Origin: Roseburia hominis A2-183
GTDB taxonomy: Bacteria; Bacillota; Clostridia; Lachnospirales; Lachnospiraceae
Length of the DNA stretch: 64,000 nucleotides
Direction: 5' to 3'
Assembly: GCF_000225345.1 (NCBI RefSeq)
Contig: NC_015977.1
Coordinates: forward strand, 754,001-818,000
Shown: piece by piece, positions 1 through 7,292 of the stretch
Position numbering within the stretch: the first letter of the stretch is position 1
Layout: each line of letters starts with the position of its first letter
The notes under the pieces: generated by a model
What the model saw: only the letters and a program-made list of their open reading frames with translations
What the model was told of the DNA's origin: nothing
The model's database searches: none
Made by a program: the position numbers and the translations under genes

Positions 1-140
1 GTACGATCGAATTTGACGACAACACGATTGTGGAGCTCTCCAGCAGCAAGTGGAATCAGATCATCCAGTCAGGACTTCTGGCATGTGGCTATCTGAATGG
101 ACATCATGTGAGAAGTATCATGGCGAAGTCATATGAATAG
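1..140 (+). CDS. C-terminal end of an unidentified protein (partial)
   Basis: An open frame enters from the left edge (first full codon at base 3) and ends at TAG 138-140, leaving 45 residues that end in ...VRSIMAKSYE. A hairpin terminator follows directly, so this is the true 3' end of a gene. The piece is too short to assign to a family. Confidence 0.55.
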   Translation, partial: TIEFDDNTIVELSSSKWNQIIQSGLLACGYLNGHHVRSIMAKSYE

Positions 141-158
141 TACAAAATAGTAACAGGA

Positions 159-201
159 AGTTCCGGAGCACATTAGTTAGGATGTACGCCGGGACTTTTT
201 G
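159..201 (+). terminator. Rho-independent terminator
   Basis: Arms AGTTCCGG (159-166) and CCGGGACT (189-196) pair with one G-U and are followed by a run of five T. It closes the partial gene at the left edge. Confidence 0.65.
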
Positions 202-341
202 TTATATGGGAAAAGACATCAATTTTGCTTTCGCATACTTTAACCGTTCGCGAAAGAAAAATGGGCATGATAGATCATAATGTGATAATATGATATAAAT
301 ATAGTAGAAAACAGAATTTTATAGCAAAAGCAGAAGAAAGG

Positions 342-737
342 ATGAATCTACAAATGGAAGCAGGAATTACAGGAACACAGACCATTACAGTAACAGAAGA
401 AAAGACAGCGCAGGCGATGGGAAGCGGTACGCTTCCGGTATTTGCGACACCGGCAATGATTGCCCTGATGGAGAATACGGCATACAAAAGTGTGGCGGAT
501 GAACTGGAAGAGGGAGCAGGAACGGTCGGTACGCTGATGAATGTAAAACATGTGGCAGCCACACCGGTCGGCATGGAGGTGACCTGCGAGACAAAGCTGG
601 TTGAGGTGGACAGAAAGCGGCTTGTATTTGAGGTAAAGGCATACGATGCAGCCGGAGTGATCGGCGAGGGAACGCACGAGAGATTTATCATCGACAATGA
701 GCGTTTTCTGGCGAAGGCAGAAGCTAAGAAGAATTAG
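342..737 (+). CDS. FlK-like hotdog-fold acyl-CoA thioesterase
   Basis: A 131-residue cytoplasmic protein of the thioesterase family that includes fluoroacetyl-CoA thioesterase FlK. The family pattern is visible: GSGTLPVFATPAMIALME around residues 28-44, with T36 and E44 at the expected catalytic Thr and Glu, and H70 in VKHVAATP as the expected catalytic His. The length fits the family. The start is uncertain: ATG 342 directly abuts the GAAAGG Shine-Dalgarno, while ATG 354 (giving MEAGITG...) leaves 11-12 bases and may be the real start. The acyl substrate cannot be predicted; most members in anaerobes are housekeeping proteins, not fluoroacetate-resistance enzymes. It is monocistronic, since an independent promoter follows. 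Confidence 0.82.
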   Translation: MNLQMEAGITGTQTITVTEEKTAQAMGSGTLPVFATPAMIALMENTAYKSVADELEEGAGTVGTLMNVKHVAATPVGMEVTCETKLVEVDRKRLVFEVKAYDAAGVIGEGTHERFIIDNERFLAKAEAKKN

Positions 738-766
738 CAAATGAGAATAGTTTTCAATAAGCAGTA

Positions 767-819
767 TTGCTATAGAAGACGGATTGTGCTATAGTAAATG
801 CAGTTAGATAAAACTAACT
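767..819 (+). promoter_or_regulatory. Promoter with a DtxR/IdeR-like iron box
   Basis: TTGCTA (767-772), a 17-base spacer and TATAGT (790-795) form a vegetative promoter. Six bases further on lies AGTTAGATAAAACTAACT (802-819), perfect 6-bp arms around a 6-bp centre, covering the expected transcription start. The same 6-6-6 box at the same promoter position precedes the flavodoxin gene at 6416-6433. The arms resemble the TTAG...CTAA core bound by DtxR-family iron repressors; the regulator itself is not in the window. Confidence 0.6.
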
Positions 820-902
820 AGCCAACCACATACAAAGCATACACATTGCTAAGGAGGCTGTCTGGCAGACGAATCGAGGTCGTTTGCCGACAGCCTTTTT
901 TT
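802..902 (+). ncRNA. Candidate iron-regulated small RNA, about 100 nt
   Basis: The promoter at 767-795 should start transcription near 802, and a strong terminator ends at about 902. No credible reading frame lies between. An AAGGAGG motif at 851-857 leads into the terminator stem and is not followed by a start codon. Downstream, the ArsR gene has its own promoter. The simplest reading is a short non-coding transcript made when iron is low. A relic leader of a lost iron operon is the main alternative. Confidence 0.4.
855..902 (+). terminator. Rho-independent terminator
   Basis: AGGCTGTC (855-862) pairs with GACAGCCT (889-896), with further imperfect pairing inside the loop, and is followed by seven T. 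Confidence 0.8.
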
Positions 903-937
903 ATTTGATCTTTTTCCAGAAGTTGTAAAAATGATGC

Positions 938-993
938 TTGACAAAGTGTATGGCAGAGCATATTATAAACATATAAACAGTTGTTCATATGTT
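938..993 (+). promoter_or_regulatory. ArsR-family promoter and 12-2-12 metal operator
   Basis: TTGACA (938-943), 17 bases and TATTAT (961-966) form the promoter. Immediately downstream, 968-993 is a 12-2-12 inverted repeat with arms AACATATAAACA and TGTTCATATGTT (one mismatch), the classic site type for SmtB/CadC/CzrA repressors. It would block transcription until Zn, Cd or Pb releases the regulator. A second copy lies at 1767-1792. Confidence 0.8.
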
Positions 994-1014
994 TGAAGGA
1001 AAGAGGGTGAGAAG

Positions 1015-1374
1015 TTGTCTGAAGCAGAACTGGAATGTTGCGAGAGTGTGGAGATTCATCAGGATCGTCTGAAGATTGTGAGCGATCAGATGCCGGAGGA
1101 AGAGGAATTATATGATCTGGCGGAACTGTTCAAGGTTTTTGGGGATTCTACAAGAATAAGAATTCTGTTCGTGCTGTTTGAAGCGGAGGTGTGTGTGTGC
1201 GATTTGGCAGAAGCACTGCACATGACGCAGCCGGCCATCTCACATCAGCTTAAGATTTTAAAGCAGGCGAAGCTGGTGCGCAGCAGAAGAGAAGGAAAGT
1301 CCGTGTTTTATTCACTGGCGGACGGGCATGTGAGGACGATCATCGCCCAGGGCAGAGAGCATATCGAGGAGTAG
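1015..1374 (+). CDS. ArsR/SmtB-family metal-sensing repressor (CadC/CzrA type)
   Basis: A 119-residue winged-helix repressor starting at TTG 1015 behind AAGGAAAGAGGG. It contains the CVCDLA signature with two cysteines in the recognition region and the HTH MTQPAISHQLKILKQAKLV. The C terminus, DGHVRTIIAQGREHIEE, carries the full alpha-5 metal site pattern D-x-H-x10-H-x2-E used by CzrA and SmtB for zinc. The N-terminal Cys pair (ELECCES) could additionally form a CadC-like alpha-3N site for Cd/Pb. It heads an operon with an HMA protein and a P1B-ATPase, and a matching 12-2-12 operator lies at its promoter, so autoregulation is expected. Confidence 0.9.
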   Translation: MSEAELECCESVEIHQDRLKIVSDQMPEEEELYDLAELFKVFGDSTRIRILFVLFEAEVCVCDLAEALHMTQPAISHQLKILKQAKLVRSRREGKSVFYSLADGHVRTIIAQGREHIEE

Positions 1375-1461
1375 CGGGCGGTATGTGATGCAAAGAACAG
1401 GATATGTACAACAGGAAAACATATTAGGAATAAGAAAGAAAAAGAAAGGAAGGATAAGACG

Positions 1462-1680
1462 ATGAAGAAAAAATTCAAATTAGAGGATCTGGATTGTGCA
1501 AACTGCGCAGCAAAAATGGAAGAGGCAATCAAAAAGATTCCGGGCGTCAATGATGCAAATGTCAGCTTCATGACACAGAAGATGACGGTAGATGCAGAGG
1601 ATGACAAGTTCGACGACATCATGAAAGAAGTCGTTTCCGTCTGCGCAAAAGTAGAGCCGGACTGCAAGATCTTAATGTAA
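1462..1680 (+). CDS. Stand-alone heavy-metal-associated (HMA) domain protein
   Basis: A 72-residue ferredoxin-like HMA domain with the metal-binding motif DCANCAAKM near residues 10-18, ending in a cysteine-containing tail (VCAKVEPDCKILM). It lies between the ArsR repressor and an ATPase that lacks an N-terminal HMA domain. The natural inference is that it supplies that domain in trans, either as metallochaperone or detached regulatory domain. The DCANC sequence is typical of Zn/Cd transporters rather than the MxCxxC of copper chaperones. ATG 1462 follows AAAGGAAGG. Confidence 0.85.
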   Translation: MKKKFKLEDLDCANCAAKMEEAIKKIPGVNDANVSFMTQKMTVDAEDDKFDDIMKEVVSVCAKVEPDCKILM

Positions 1681-1766
1681 TAACACGGGCGTGTGCCTGA
1701 CAGAGAACGAAAGACAATTCTATGAAAGCCTGTGTGCCGGAAGGCGCGCAGGCTTAGAAAAAGGAA

Positions 1767-1792
1767 TACATATAAACAAATGTTTATATGTT
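1767..1792 (+). promoter_or_regulatory. Second 12-2-12 ArsR-type operator, upstream of the ATPase
   Basis: Arms TACATATAAACA and AACATATAAACA (the latter read on the minus strand), spaced by 2 bases, with one mismatch. It matches the operator at 968-993 and lies 28 bases before the ATPase start, so the ATPase may be controlled twice or have its own promoter. Confidence 0.75.
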
Positions 1793-1820
1793 TATGAAAA
1801 TCAAAAGCGAGGTGTGTGGT

Positions 1821-3686
1821 ATGACGAAGAAACAGAAACGGATGCTGGTTCGGATCATCATATCCTTTGTCCTGTTCGCAGCCCTGATGGTGGCGGAGCA
1901 TACGGGGGCATTGGAAGGAATCAATACATGGATATTATTTGTCATCTATCTGGTGCCTTACCTGGTCATCGGATATGACATTGTATATAAAGCGGTGCGG
2001 AATATCAGCCACGGACAGGTGTTTGATGAAAACTTCCTGATGATGGTGGCGACGTTTGGCGCGTTTGGCGTGAAGGAATACTCGGAAGCGGTTGCCGTTA
2101 TGCTGTTTTACCAGGTGGGTGAGCTGTTCCAGGGATATGCGGTCGGCAAGTCCAGACAGTCGATCTCAGCGATGATGGACATCTGTCCGGAGTATGCCAA
2201 CATTGAGGTGGACGGAAAACTGACGCAGGTCGACCCGGATGATGTGGAGGTCGGCAGCATGATCGTGGTAAAACCGGGCGAGCGTATTCCGCTGGACGGC
2301 ATTGTGCTGGAAGGGGAGTCCTTCATTGATACAGCGGCGCTGACCGGAGAATCGGTTCCGCGCAAGGCGGCAGCCGGAGATGAGATCATCAGCGGCTGTG
2401 TCAACGGAAGCGGTACGCTGAAAGTACAGACGACCAAGGAGTTCGATGACTCCACCGTTGCAAAGATTCTGGAACTTGTGGAAAACGCGAGCAGCAAAAA
2501 GGCACGCGTGGAAAACTTTATCACGCGTTTTGCAAAATACTATACACCGGTTGTCACGATCGGTGCGGTGATTCTGGCAATTCTGCCGCCGCTCATTCTC
2601 GGCGGAGGATGGAGCGACTGGATTCAGAGAGCCTGCATTTTCCTTGTTATCTCCTGCCCGTGCGCACTTGTGATCTCTGTGCCGCTGGGATTCTTTGGCG
2701 GAATCGGTGCAGCGTCGAAGGTGGGCGTACTTGTAAAGGGAAGCAATTATCTCGAAGCTGTAGCTGAAATGACAACGATTGTCTTTGACAAGACGGGTAC
2801 GCTGACAAAGGGCGAATTCAAGGTTTCCGAGATTCTGCCGACCGAGGGAAGCAAAGAGGAACTTTTAGAGATTGCGGCGCTCGGCGAGGGATACTCGAAT
2901 CACCCGATTGCGGCATCCATCCGGGAAGCCTATGGAAAAGAACTTGACATGAACCGTATCACAGATGCCGAGGAAGTGGCTGGACACGGAATCAGTGTCA
3001 GAATCGACGGAAGAAATGTGCTCATCGGCAATGAGAAGCTGATGAAGGAAAAAGCAATTTTCTATGAGCCGTGCAAGAACATCGGAACCGTTGTCTATGT
3101 GGCAAGAGAAGGAAAATTCCTCGGAAGCATTGTGATTGCCGATACGGTAAAGGACGGAGCAAAAGAGGCGATTGCCTCCATGAAGAAAGTGGGTGTGAAG
3201 AAATGTGTCATGCTGACCGGCGACAGAAAAGAAGCGGCAGAGGGAATCGTTGCGGAACTCGGCATCGACGAGGTGCATGCAGAACTGCTTCCGCAGGATA
3301 AAGTGTCACAGGTGGAGCGCCTGTTAAAAGAAGAGAACGAGAAAGAAAAGCTGGCATTCGTCGGTGACGGTATCAACGATGCGCCGGTGCTCACCAGAGC
3401 GGACATCGGTATTGCGATGGGAAGCATGGGATCTGACGCGGCGATTGAGGCGGCAGATGTGGTTCTGATGGACGACGATATCCGGAAGATTGCGTCGATC
3501 GTGCGGATTTCCAGAAAGACACTCGGCATTGTAAAGCAGAACATCGTCTTTGCACTGGCGGTCAAAGCGATCGTGCTGGTTCTCGGTGCATTTGGTGTGG
3601 CGAACATGTGGGAAGCAGTGTTTGCAGATGTCGGAGTATCTGTCATTGCGATCTTAAATTCCATGCGTGCATTAAAGACGGAGTAG
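1821..3686 (+). CDS. Zn/Cd/Pb-exporting P1B-type ATPase without HMA domain (CadA/ZntA-like)
   Basis: A 621-residue inner-membrane efflux ATPase. The TGES actuator motif, the membrane metal site ISCPCALVIS (CPC at residues 279-281), DKTGTLT with phosphorylated D323, and GDGINDAP are all present. CPC together with the Zn-type operon context supports P1B-2 specificity. The frame is open from 1788, but ATG 1821 has a GAGGTG Shine-Dalgarno, and starting earlier would place coding sequence over the operator at 1767-1792. Compared with usual CadA proteins it lacks the N-terminal HMA domain; that domain is encoded separately at 1462-1680. Confidence 0.9.
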   Translation: MTKKQKRMLVRIIISFVLFAALMVAEHTGALEGINTWILFVIYLVPYLVIGYDIVYKAVRNISHGQVFDENFLMMVATFGAFGVKEYSEAVAVMLFYQVGELFQGYAVGKSRQSISAMMDICPEYANIEVDGKLTQVDPDDVEVGSMIVVKPGERIPLDGIVLEGESFIDTAALTGESVPRKAAAGDEIISGCVNGSGTLKVQTTKEFDDSTVAKILELVENASSKKARVENFITRFAKYYTPVVTIGAVILAILPPLILGGGWSDWIQRACIFLVISCPCALVISVPLGFFGGIGAASKVGVLVKGSNYLEAVAEMTTIVFDKTGTLTKGEFKVSEILPTEGSKEELLEIAALGEGYSNHPIAASIREAYGKELDMNRITDAEEVAGHGISVRIDGRNVLIGNEKLMKEKAIFYEPCKNIGTVVYVAREGKFLGSIVIADTVKDGAKEAIASMKKVGVKKCVMLTGDRKEAAEGIVAELGIDEVHAELLPQDKVSQVERLLKEENEKEKLAFVGDGINDAPVLTRADIGIAMGSMGSDAAIEAADVVLMDDDIRKIASIVRISRKTLGIVKQNIVFALAVKAIVLVLGAFGVANMWEAVFADVGVSVIAILNSMRALKTE

Positions 3687-3713
3687 AAATAAAAATTATA
3701 GAACCTATGAACG

Positions 3714-4188
3714 AAAAAGAGGGACTGTCGCTTGAAGCAGATGGTCCCTTTTGTCGTGAGAAGTAATATATCAAAAAGATCATGCCTTTCGATTTCTGAT
3801 GGAAATGCAGATGGAATATTCGTTTGAGAAAAATGTGAGCATTTCTTCCAGCTGAGTGTTTGCATCGGATTCCGTGTCTCTTCCACGTTTGGACAATCCA
3901 CGGAGTGTGTCCGACAAGCCACAGACAATGAGCGGATTCCCTGGTGCCGCAAGGGACACTAGGGAATCCTAAAATTGTCTGCGGGTTGCGGACACACCCG
4001 CGGAGTGCTCCAAACTTGGAAAGACACGGATCATCGAAGATGCAAACATTCGGCTGGTTAGAAATGCCACATTTTTTGAACCGAATTTCCAGATGTATTC
4101 CATCAGAAATCGGTAGGATGTGCTTCTTTTTCTATTACTTCTCACTCCAAAAGGGGCTGTCCGTTTCAAGCGACTGCCCCGCTTTTTT
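3714..4188. repeat. Giant imperfect palindrome, about 475 bp
   Basis: The two halves are reverse complements over about 235 bp each, centred near 3951. Matching pieces include TCGCTTGAA at the outer ends, GTGAGAAGTAAT, CGATTTCTGATGGAA, TGTTTGCATC, GTGTGTCCG and GGATTCCCT. The centre (3934-3969) is a hairpin capped by GCAA. Each outer end also folds into its own terminator-like hairpin (GGGAC/GTCCC near 3721-3750, GGGGC/GCCCC near 4153-4182). No convincing gene lies inside; the ORFs seen there read through the arms. This explains the gene-free gap between the ATPase and the zinc-ribbon genes. Confidence 0.8.
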
Positions 4189-4251
4189 GGTTCATAGGAA
4201 AATGCTTCCTATACAGGAAAAAACTGATATAATAGACAAAGAATAACACAG

Positions 4252-4285
4252 GGTGCCTCAGGGAGCGGATTTCTGCGGAGGCACC
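4252..4285 (+). other. 5' UTR hairpin abutting a ribosome binding site
   Basis: GGTGCCTC (4252-4259) pairs with GAGGCACC (4278-4285), directly followed by GGAGGG and the ATG at 4299. A TATAAT at 4228-4233 could be the promoter -10. The hairpin may tune translation of the first zinc-ribbon gene; this is inference. Confidence 0.5.
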
Positions 4286-4298
4286 GGAGGGAGAAACG

Positions 4299-5048
4299 AT
4301 GATCGTATGTAATAACTGCGGTGCGTCTTATGAAGATGACGAGCCGCGTTGTCCATATTGCGGTGGCGATAATTTTGGAAGGTCCGTACAGATGCATGAG
4401 GATGCCGTCAATGAGCTGAAACGCGAGAAACGGCAGTGGGAGGAGAAGCCGCAGCGGATGGCGAAGACCGGGATGTCCCTGACCGCGAAGATTTTGATTG
4501 TTGTGATCGTGGCAGGGCTTTTGCTCAGTGCTGCGGCGTTTATTGGCATACGCATTCACGCGGCTGCTTCCGGCAGCAGGGAGCAGGCAATGCAGGAAAA
4601 ACTGGAGAAGATGTATCAGCAGCAGGACTACAGTGGAATCTGCACGTATCTGGAAAAGCATAATGAACTATATGATCAGGCTTTTCGCAAATACCGGCTG
4701 GTGGAGAAGCTCGAAGACTATACCGCGAATTACGTCATAACCCCGGACGGGCAGTATCTGGAACAGCTTATCCGGGAGGGAAGAGCGGAAGAGCTGGATG
4801 ATGTGAAGTATATCACGGATGCTCTTTGCATCTGTCAGGAGAGCGAAGATGCTGATTACAAGTACGAAGAGCAGGAAGCGGTCACTTATTACCGGGAATA
4901 TTGTTATACTTATTTAGAGGAGCATTATGCGCTGACAAAGGAAGAGATCCGGGAAGTGATGACAGGATATGATCCTGCAGATGAAGCGAATCAGAGCAAT
5001 CTGGAGCGGATGATGCAGGAGCGGGCATTTTCCCATCTTACGGAATAA
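4299..5048 (+). CDS. Zinc-ribbon, single-pass membrane protein of unknown function
   Basis: 249 residues. The N terminus is a Cys4 zinc ribbon (C4, C7, C18, C21; pattern CxxC...CPYCGG). A charged linker follows, then one membrane segment near residues 65-90 (ILIVVIVAGLLLSAAAFIG) and a roughly 155-residue acidic, tyrosine-rich, presumably extracytoplasmic domain. The layout resembles other Firmicute zinc-ribbon membrane proteins whose function is unknown. It is first of three consecutive genes with a related plan (the next at 5069 and 5817). ATG 4299 follows GGAGGG by 7 bases. I do not recognise the family. Confidence 0.75.
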   Translation: MIVCNNCGASYEDDEPRCPYCGGDNFGRSVQMHEDAVNELKREKRQWEEKPQRMAKTGMSLTAKILIVVIVAGLLLSAAAFIGIRIHAAASGSREQAMQEKLEKMYQQQDYSGICTYLEKHNELYDQAFRKYRLVEKLEDYTANYVITPDGQYLEQLIREGRAEELDDVKYITDALCICQESEDADYKYEEQEAVTYYREYCYTYLEEHYALTKEEIREVMTGYDPADEANQSNLERMMQERAFSHLTE

Positions 5049-5068
5049 AAGCGAGGGCGTGTGCGAAG

Positions 5069-5830
5069 ATGATATGTAAAAAATGCGGATATGATTATCC
5101 GGCGAAAGAACTGAAATGTCCCTACTGCGGGGAGCCAAACCCGCTTGGAGAAAAGTGGAGAAACGAGGAAAATCTGGCGAGAAAGGAGACACTGCTCGCC
5201 AAAGCAAAGATCATCCATTCCATGCCGCTGTATGTGGCGGATAAAGTGATGAATGTAATTCTGCTGGTTGTTGTGGCAGTGACAGCGATTACGATTCTGG
5301 TGCTCGCGATTGGAGTTGGTCTGGAGAACATTCACATTACCTGCCAGCGGAATCGGGCGTCTGTACAGGAGGCGGAAGAACTGCTTGCGGCAGAGGATTA
5401 TACCGGACTTTACGATTATCTGCATTCCTATGAGGTGTATGGGCAGGAGGAATTTGAAAAATATACGGAGCGCGTCCGGCTGTATGACGACGATCAGGCA
5501 TTTATGAGAGATCTGTTCCGCATCCAGGAGGTGTTAGACTGGCCCACCGGGCAGCAGATGCGTCCAAACTGGGTGAAATATGTGCTTCTGGACGGGAAGG
5601 ATATTCTCGAAATGGAGACAGATTTTTCCTACCGCGGGCTGGAGTATGAAGAAAACAAGGAATACTATGATGACATGAAACAGGACGTGGCAGCGGCACT
5701 GCTTGGTACTCTGGAAATGACGGAGGAGGAACTGGCGGATCTGATGGGGATGGAGCGCGACTCGGAGGAGATGGACGAACTGATACGCCGGATCTTTGAG
5801 AGAAAGGGCTGGGATTATGAGGAAGATTAA
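5069..5830 (+). CDS. Zinc-ribbon, single-pass membrane protein, paralogue-like
   Basis: 253 residues with an N-terminal Cys4 ribbon (C3, C6, C17, C20; CPYCGEPN), one membrane segment near residues 55-85 (VILLVVVAVTAITILVLAIG), and an acidic C-terminal domain rich in Tyr and Asp. It follows the first zinc-ribbon gene after 20 bases and overlaps the next start, so the three are probably one operon. The outer domain shares the D-Y-x-G-(I/L)-x-x-Y-L segment with its neighbour (DYSGICTYLEKH and DYTGLYDYLHSY), which suggests old duplication. Function unknown. Confidence 0.75.
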   Translation: MICKKCGYDYPAKELKCPYCGEPNPLGEKWRNEENLARKETLLAKAKIIHSMPLYVADKVMNVILLVVVAVTAITILVLAIGVGLENIHITCQRNRASVQEAEELLAAEDYTGLYDYLHSYEVYGQEEFEKYTERVRLYDDDQAFMRDLFRIQEVLDWPTGQQMRPNWVKYVLLDGKDILEMETDFSYRGLEYEENKEYYDDMKQDVAAALLGTLEMTEEELADLMGMERDSEEMDELIRRIFERKGWDYEED

Positions 5831-6341
5831 AAATATAAAAATACTCTGGAAATTTTCGGATGAGACTGGAAACTACGAGGTAAATATGTCGACGCTGGCA
5901 GTCAAGGCAGCCGGATGTGTGATTGCGCTGTTTTTCGTGTTCTCGATATTGTGGGCTTTGATTGATACCGCTGTGGATGAGGGAAAATATTCCGGCGATG
6001 CCTATCATCTGGACTGGTGTGAAAGGGAGTACATAGATCGCGGATATCATGAATTATATGATACATTGGATTTGTACCGGCTAACCAGTGACAAGTATGC
6101 TCTCTACTGGGAGATGGTGAACGGATACAGGGATCACACGCTGTATGACGCATATCGGGCACTTGGTGAGACGGGGATTGACGAAGTCTCCTACGAGACG
6201 GAGAACGGCACGGCGACACTGTCGATCCCTGTGGAGGAAAAGCGCGTTTTCTACGGGCGCAAGGTGCTTGACAATGCGAGTACCTGCGAATTTGAGGAGA
6301 ATCAGCGCTACCTGACGAAGTTCGCGGATGAAGTGGAATAG
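5817..6341 (+). CDS. Single-pass membrane protein related to the zinc-ribbon neighbours
   Basis: 174 residues from ATG 5817, which overlaps the upstream stop by 14 bases. A start at TTG 5796 is possible but has a poorer ribosome site. There is no zinc ribbon, but the plan is otherwise similar: basic N terminus, one membrane segment near residues 28-50 (AAGCVIALFFVFSILWALI), then a soluble acidic domain with the local motif YHELYDTLDLYRL comparable to the repeated Y-L segment of its neighbours. Its position suggests it acts with them, perhaps as a complex. No function can be assigned. Confidence 0.65.
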   Translation: MRKIKNIKILWKFSDETGNYEVNMSTLAVKAAGCVIALFFVFSILWALIDTAVDEGKYSGDAYHLDWCEREYIDRGYHELYDTLDLYRLTSDKYALYWEMVNGYRDHTLYDAYRALGETGIDEVSYETENGTATLSIPVEEKRVFYGRKVLDNASTCEFEENQRYLTKFADEVE

Positions 6342-6378
6342 CAGTTTTCTAATGAGAAAAATATTTCATTTACTGCAC

Positions 6379-6433
6379 TTGACGAAACCCTTCTTATTTA
6401 GTATAGTATAGCTAAAGTTAGTTAAGACTAACT
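6379..6433 (+). promoter_or_regulatory. Flavodoxin promoter with a DtxR/IdeR-like iron box
   Basis: TTGACG (6379-6384), 17 bases and TATAGT (6402-6407) form a near-ideal promoter. AGTTAGTTAAGACTAACT (6416-6433) sits at the expected start of transcription and has the same perfect 6-6-6 symmetry as the box at 802-819. Repression by an iron-loaded DtxR-type regulator would fit the downstream flavodoxin. Confidence 0.7.
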
Positions 6434-6470
6434 TACATAGCAGAATACAGAGATATAGCAGGAGGGAAAA

Positions 6471-6905
6471 GTGTTGGATAAGATTTATGTAGTATACTGG
6501 TCACAGTCAGGAAATACACAGGCGATGGCAGAGGCAGTCGGTGCCGGAATCACTGCAGCAGGTAAGGAAGCCGCAGTGGTGGACGTAAGCAGCGTCTCTA
6601 CAGATGAATTAAAGAATGCAAAGGCATTTGCACTCGGATGCCCGGCAATGGGGGCTGAGGTTCTTGAGGAGGGCGAGATGGAGCCTTTCGTAACCGAGGT
6701 GGAAGGATTTGCGGCAGGCAAGACCATCGGTCTGTTCGGTTCCTATGGCTGGGGAGACGGGCAGTGGATGCGTGACTGGGTAGACCGCATGTCATCCGCA
6801 GGTGCGAATGTATTAAACGGCGAAGGCGTGATCTGTAAGGAGGCACCGGACGATGAGGCTGTGGCTGCCTGCACTGATCTCGGTAAGCAGCTTGCGACGG
6901 TGTAG
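6471..6905 (+). CDS. Flavodoxin
   Basis: A 144-residue FMN-binding electron carrier. The phosphate-binding loop SQSGNTQAMA is near residues 10-19, and the FMN ring-binding loops are visible as GCPAMGAEVL and GSYGWGDGQW. The length is normal for short-chain flavodoxins. The start is GTG 6471 behind GGAGGG (TTG 6474 is an alternative). Flavodoxins replace ferredoxin when iron is scarce, which matches the iron-box promoter. A DUF2325 gene follows after 2 bases in the same operon. Confidence 0.92.
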   Translation: MLDKIYVVYWSQSGNTQAMAEAVGAGITAAGKEAAVVDVSSVSTDELKNAKAFALGCPAMGAEVLEEGEMEPFVTEVEGFAAGKTIGLFGSYGWGDGQWMRDWVDRMSSAGANVLNGEGVICKEAPDDEAVAACTDLGKQLATV

Positions 6906-6907
6906 TT

Positions 6908-7189
6908 ATGAGCGTTGTGATTGTAGGTGGACATGACCGCATGGTCTGCCAGTACAAAAAGATCTGTAAGGAACATAACTGTAAAGCGAAGGTATTTACA
7001 CAGATGCCGGCAAAGCTCGGGAACCAGATCGGATCACCGGATCTGATCATTCTCTTCACCAACACCGTATCACATAAGATGGTACGGTGTGCGGTGGCAG
7101 AGGCGGAGCGCTGCAATGCGGATGTGGTGAGAAGCCATACCAGCAGCGGAAGTGCACTTACAGAGATTCTGGAGAGGGTTTGCGGATAA
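6908..7189 (+). CDS. DUF2325-family protein
   Basis: A 93-residue protein with the family hallmarks: N-terminal VVIVGGHDRM, central LIILFTNTVSHKM, and C-terminal SHTSSGSALTEIL. The family has a Rossmann-like fold and unknown function; members often sit next to iron or redox genes. It begins 2 bases after the flavodoxin stop and ends before a terminator, so it shares the iron-box promoter. Three cysteines (after VGGHDRM, in the CKEHNC region) could bind metal; that is speculation. Confidence 0.85.
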   Translation: MSVVIVGGHDRMVCQYKKICKEHNCKAKVFTQMPAKLGNQIGSPDLIILFTNTVSHKMVRCAVAEAERCNADVVRSHTSSGSALTEILERVCG

Positions 7190-7221
7190 ATAAAAGAGAC
7201 TGCCGCATGACGGCAGATTCC

Positions 7222-7268
7222 CAAAAGATCCTGGCTGGTCCGGTTGGACAGGCCGGGATTTTTTTGAT
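7222..7268 (+). terminator. Rho-independent terminator of the flavodoxin operon
   Basis: GATCCTGGCTGGTCC pairs with GGACAGGCCGGGATT around a GGTT loop, followed by seven T. A smaller hairpin (CTGCCG/CGGCAG, 7200-7216) precedes it. Confidence 0.8.
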
Positions 7269-7292
7269 GAGAAAAATAACACAATAAAACAC

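Noticed and set aside
3095..3952. 285-codon minus-strand frame running from the palindrome into the Zn/Cd ATPase gene
   Set aside because: It reads through the repeat arm and then opposite a conserved gene; no ribosome site.
3944..4246. 100-codon plus-strand frame inside the giant palindrome
   Set aside because: Composed of the palindrome arm, which also codes differently on the other side; no ribosome site.
4209..4661. 150-codon minus-strand frame across the zinc-ribbon gene start
   Set aside because: Overlaps a gene with a clear ribosome site and zinc-ribbon motif; no motif of its own.
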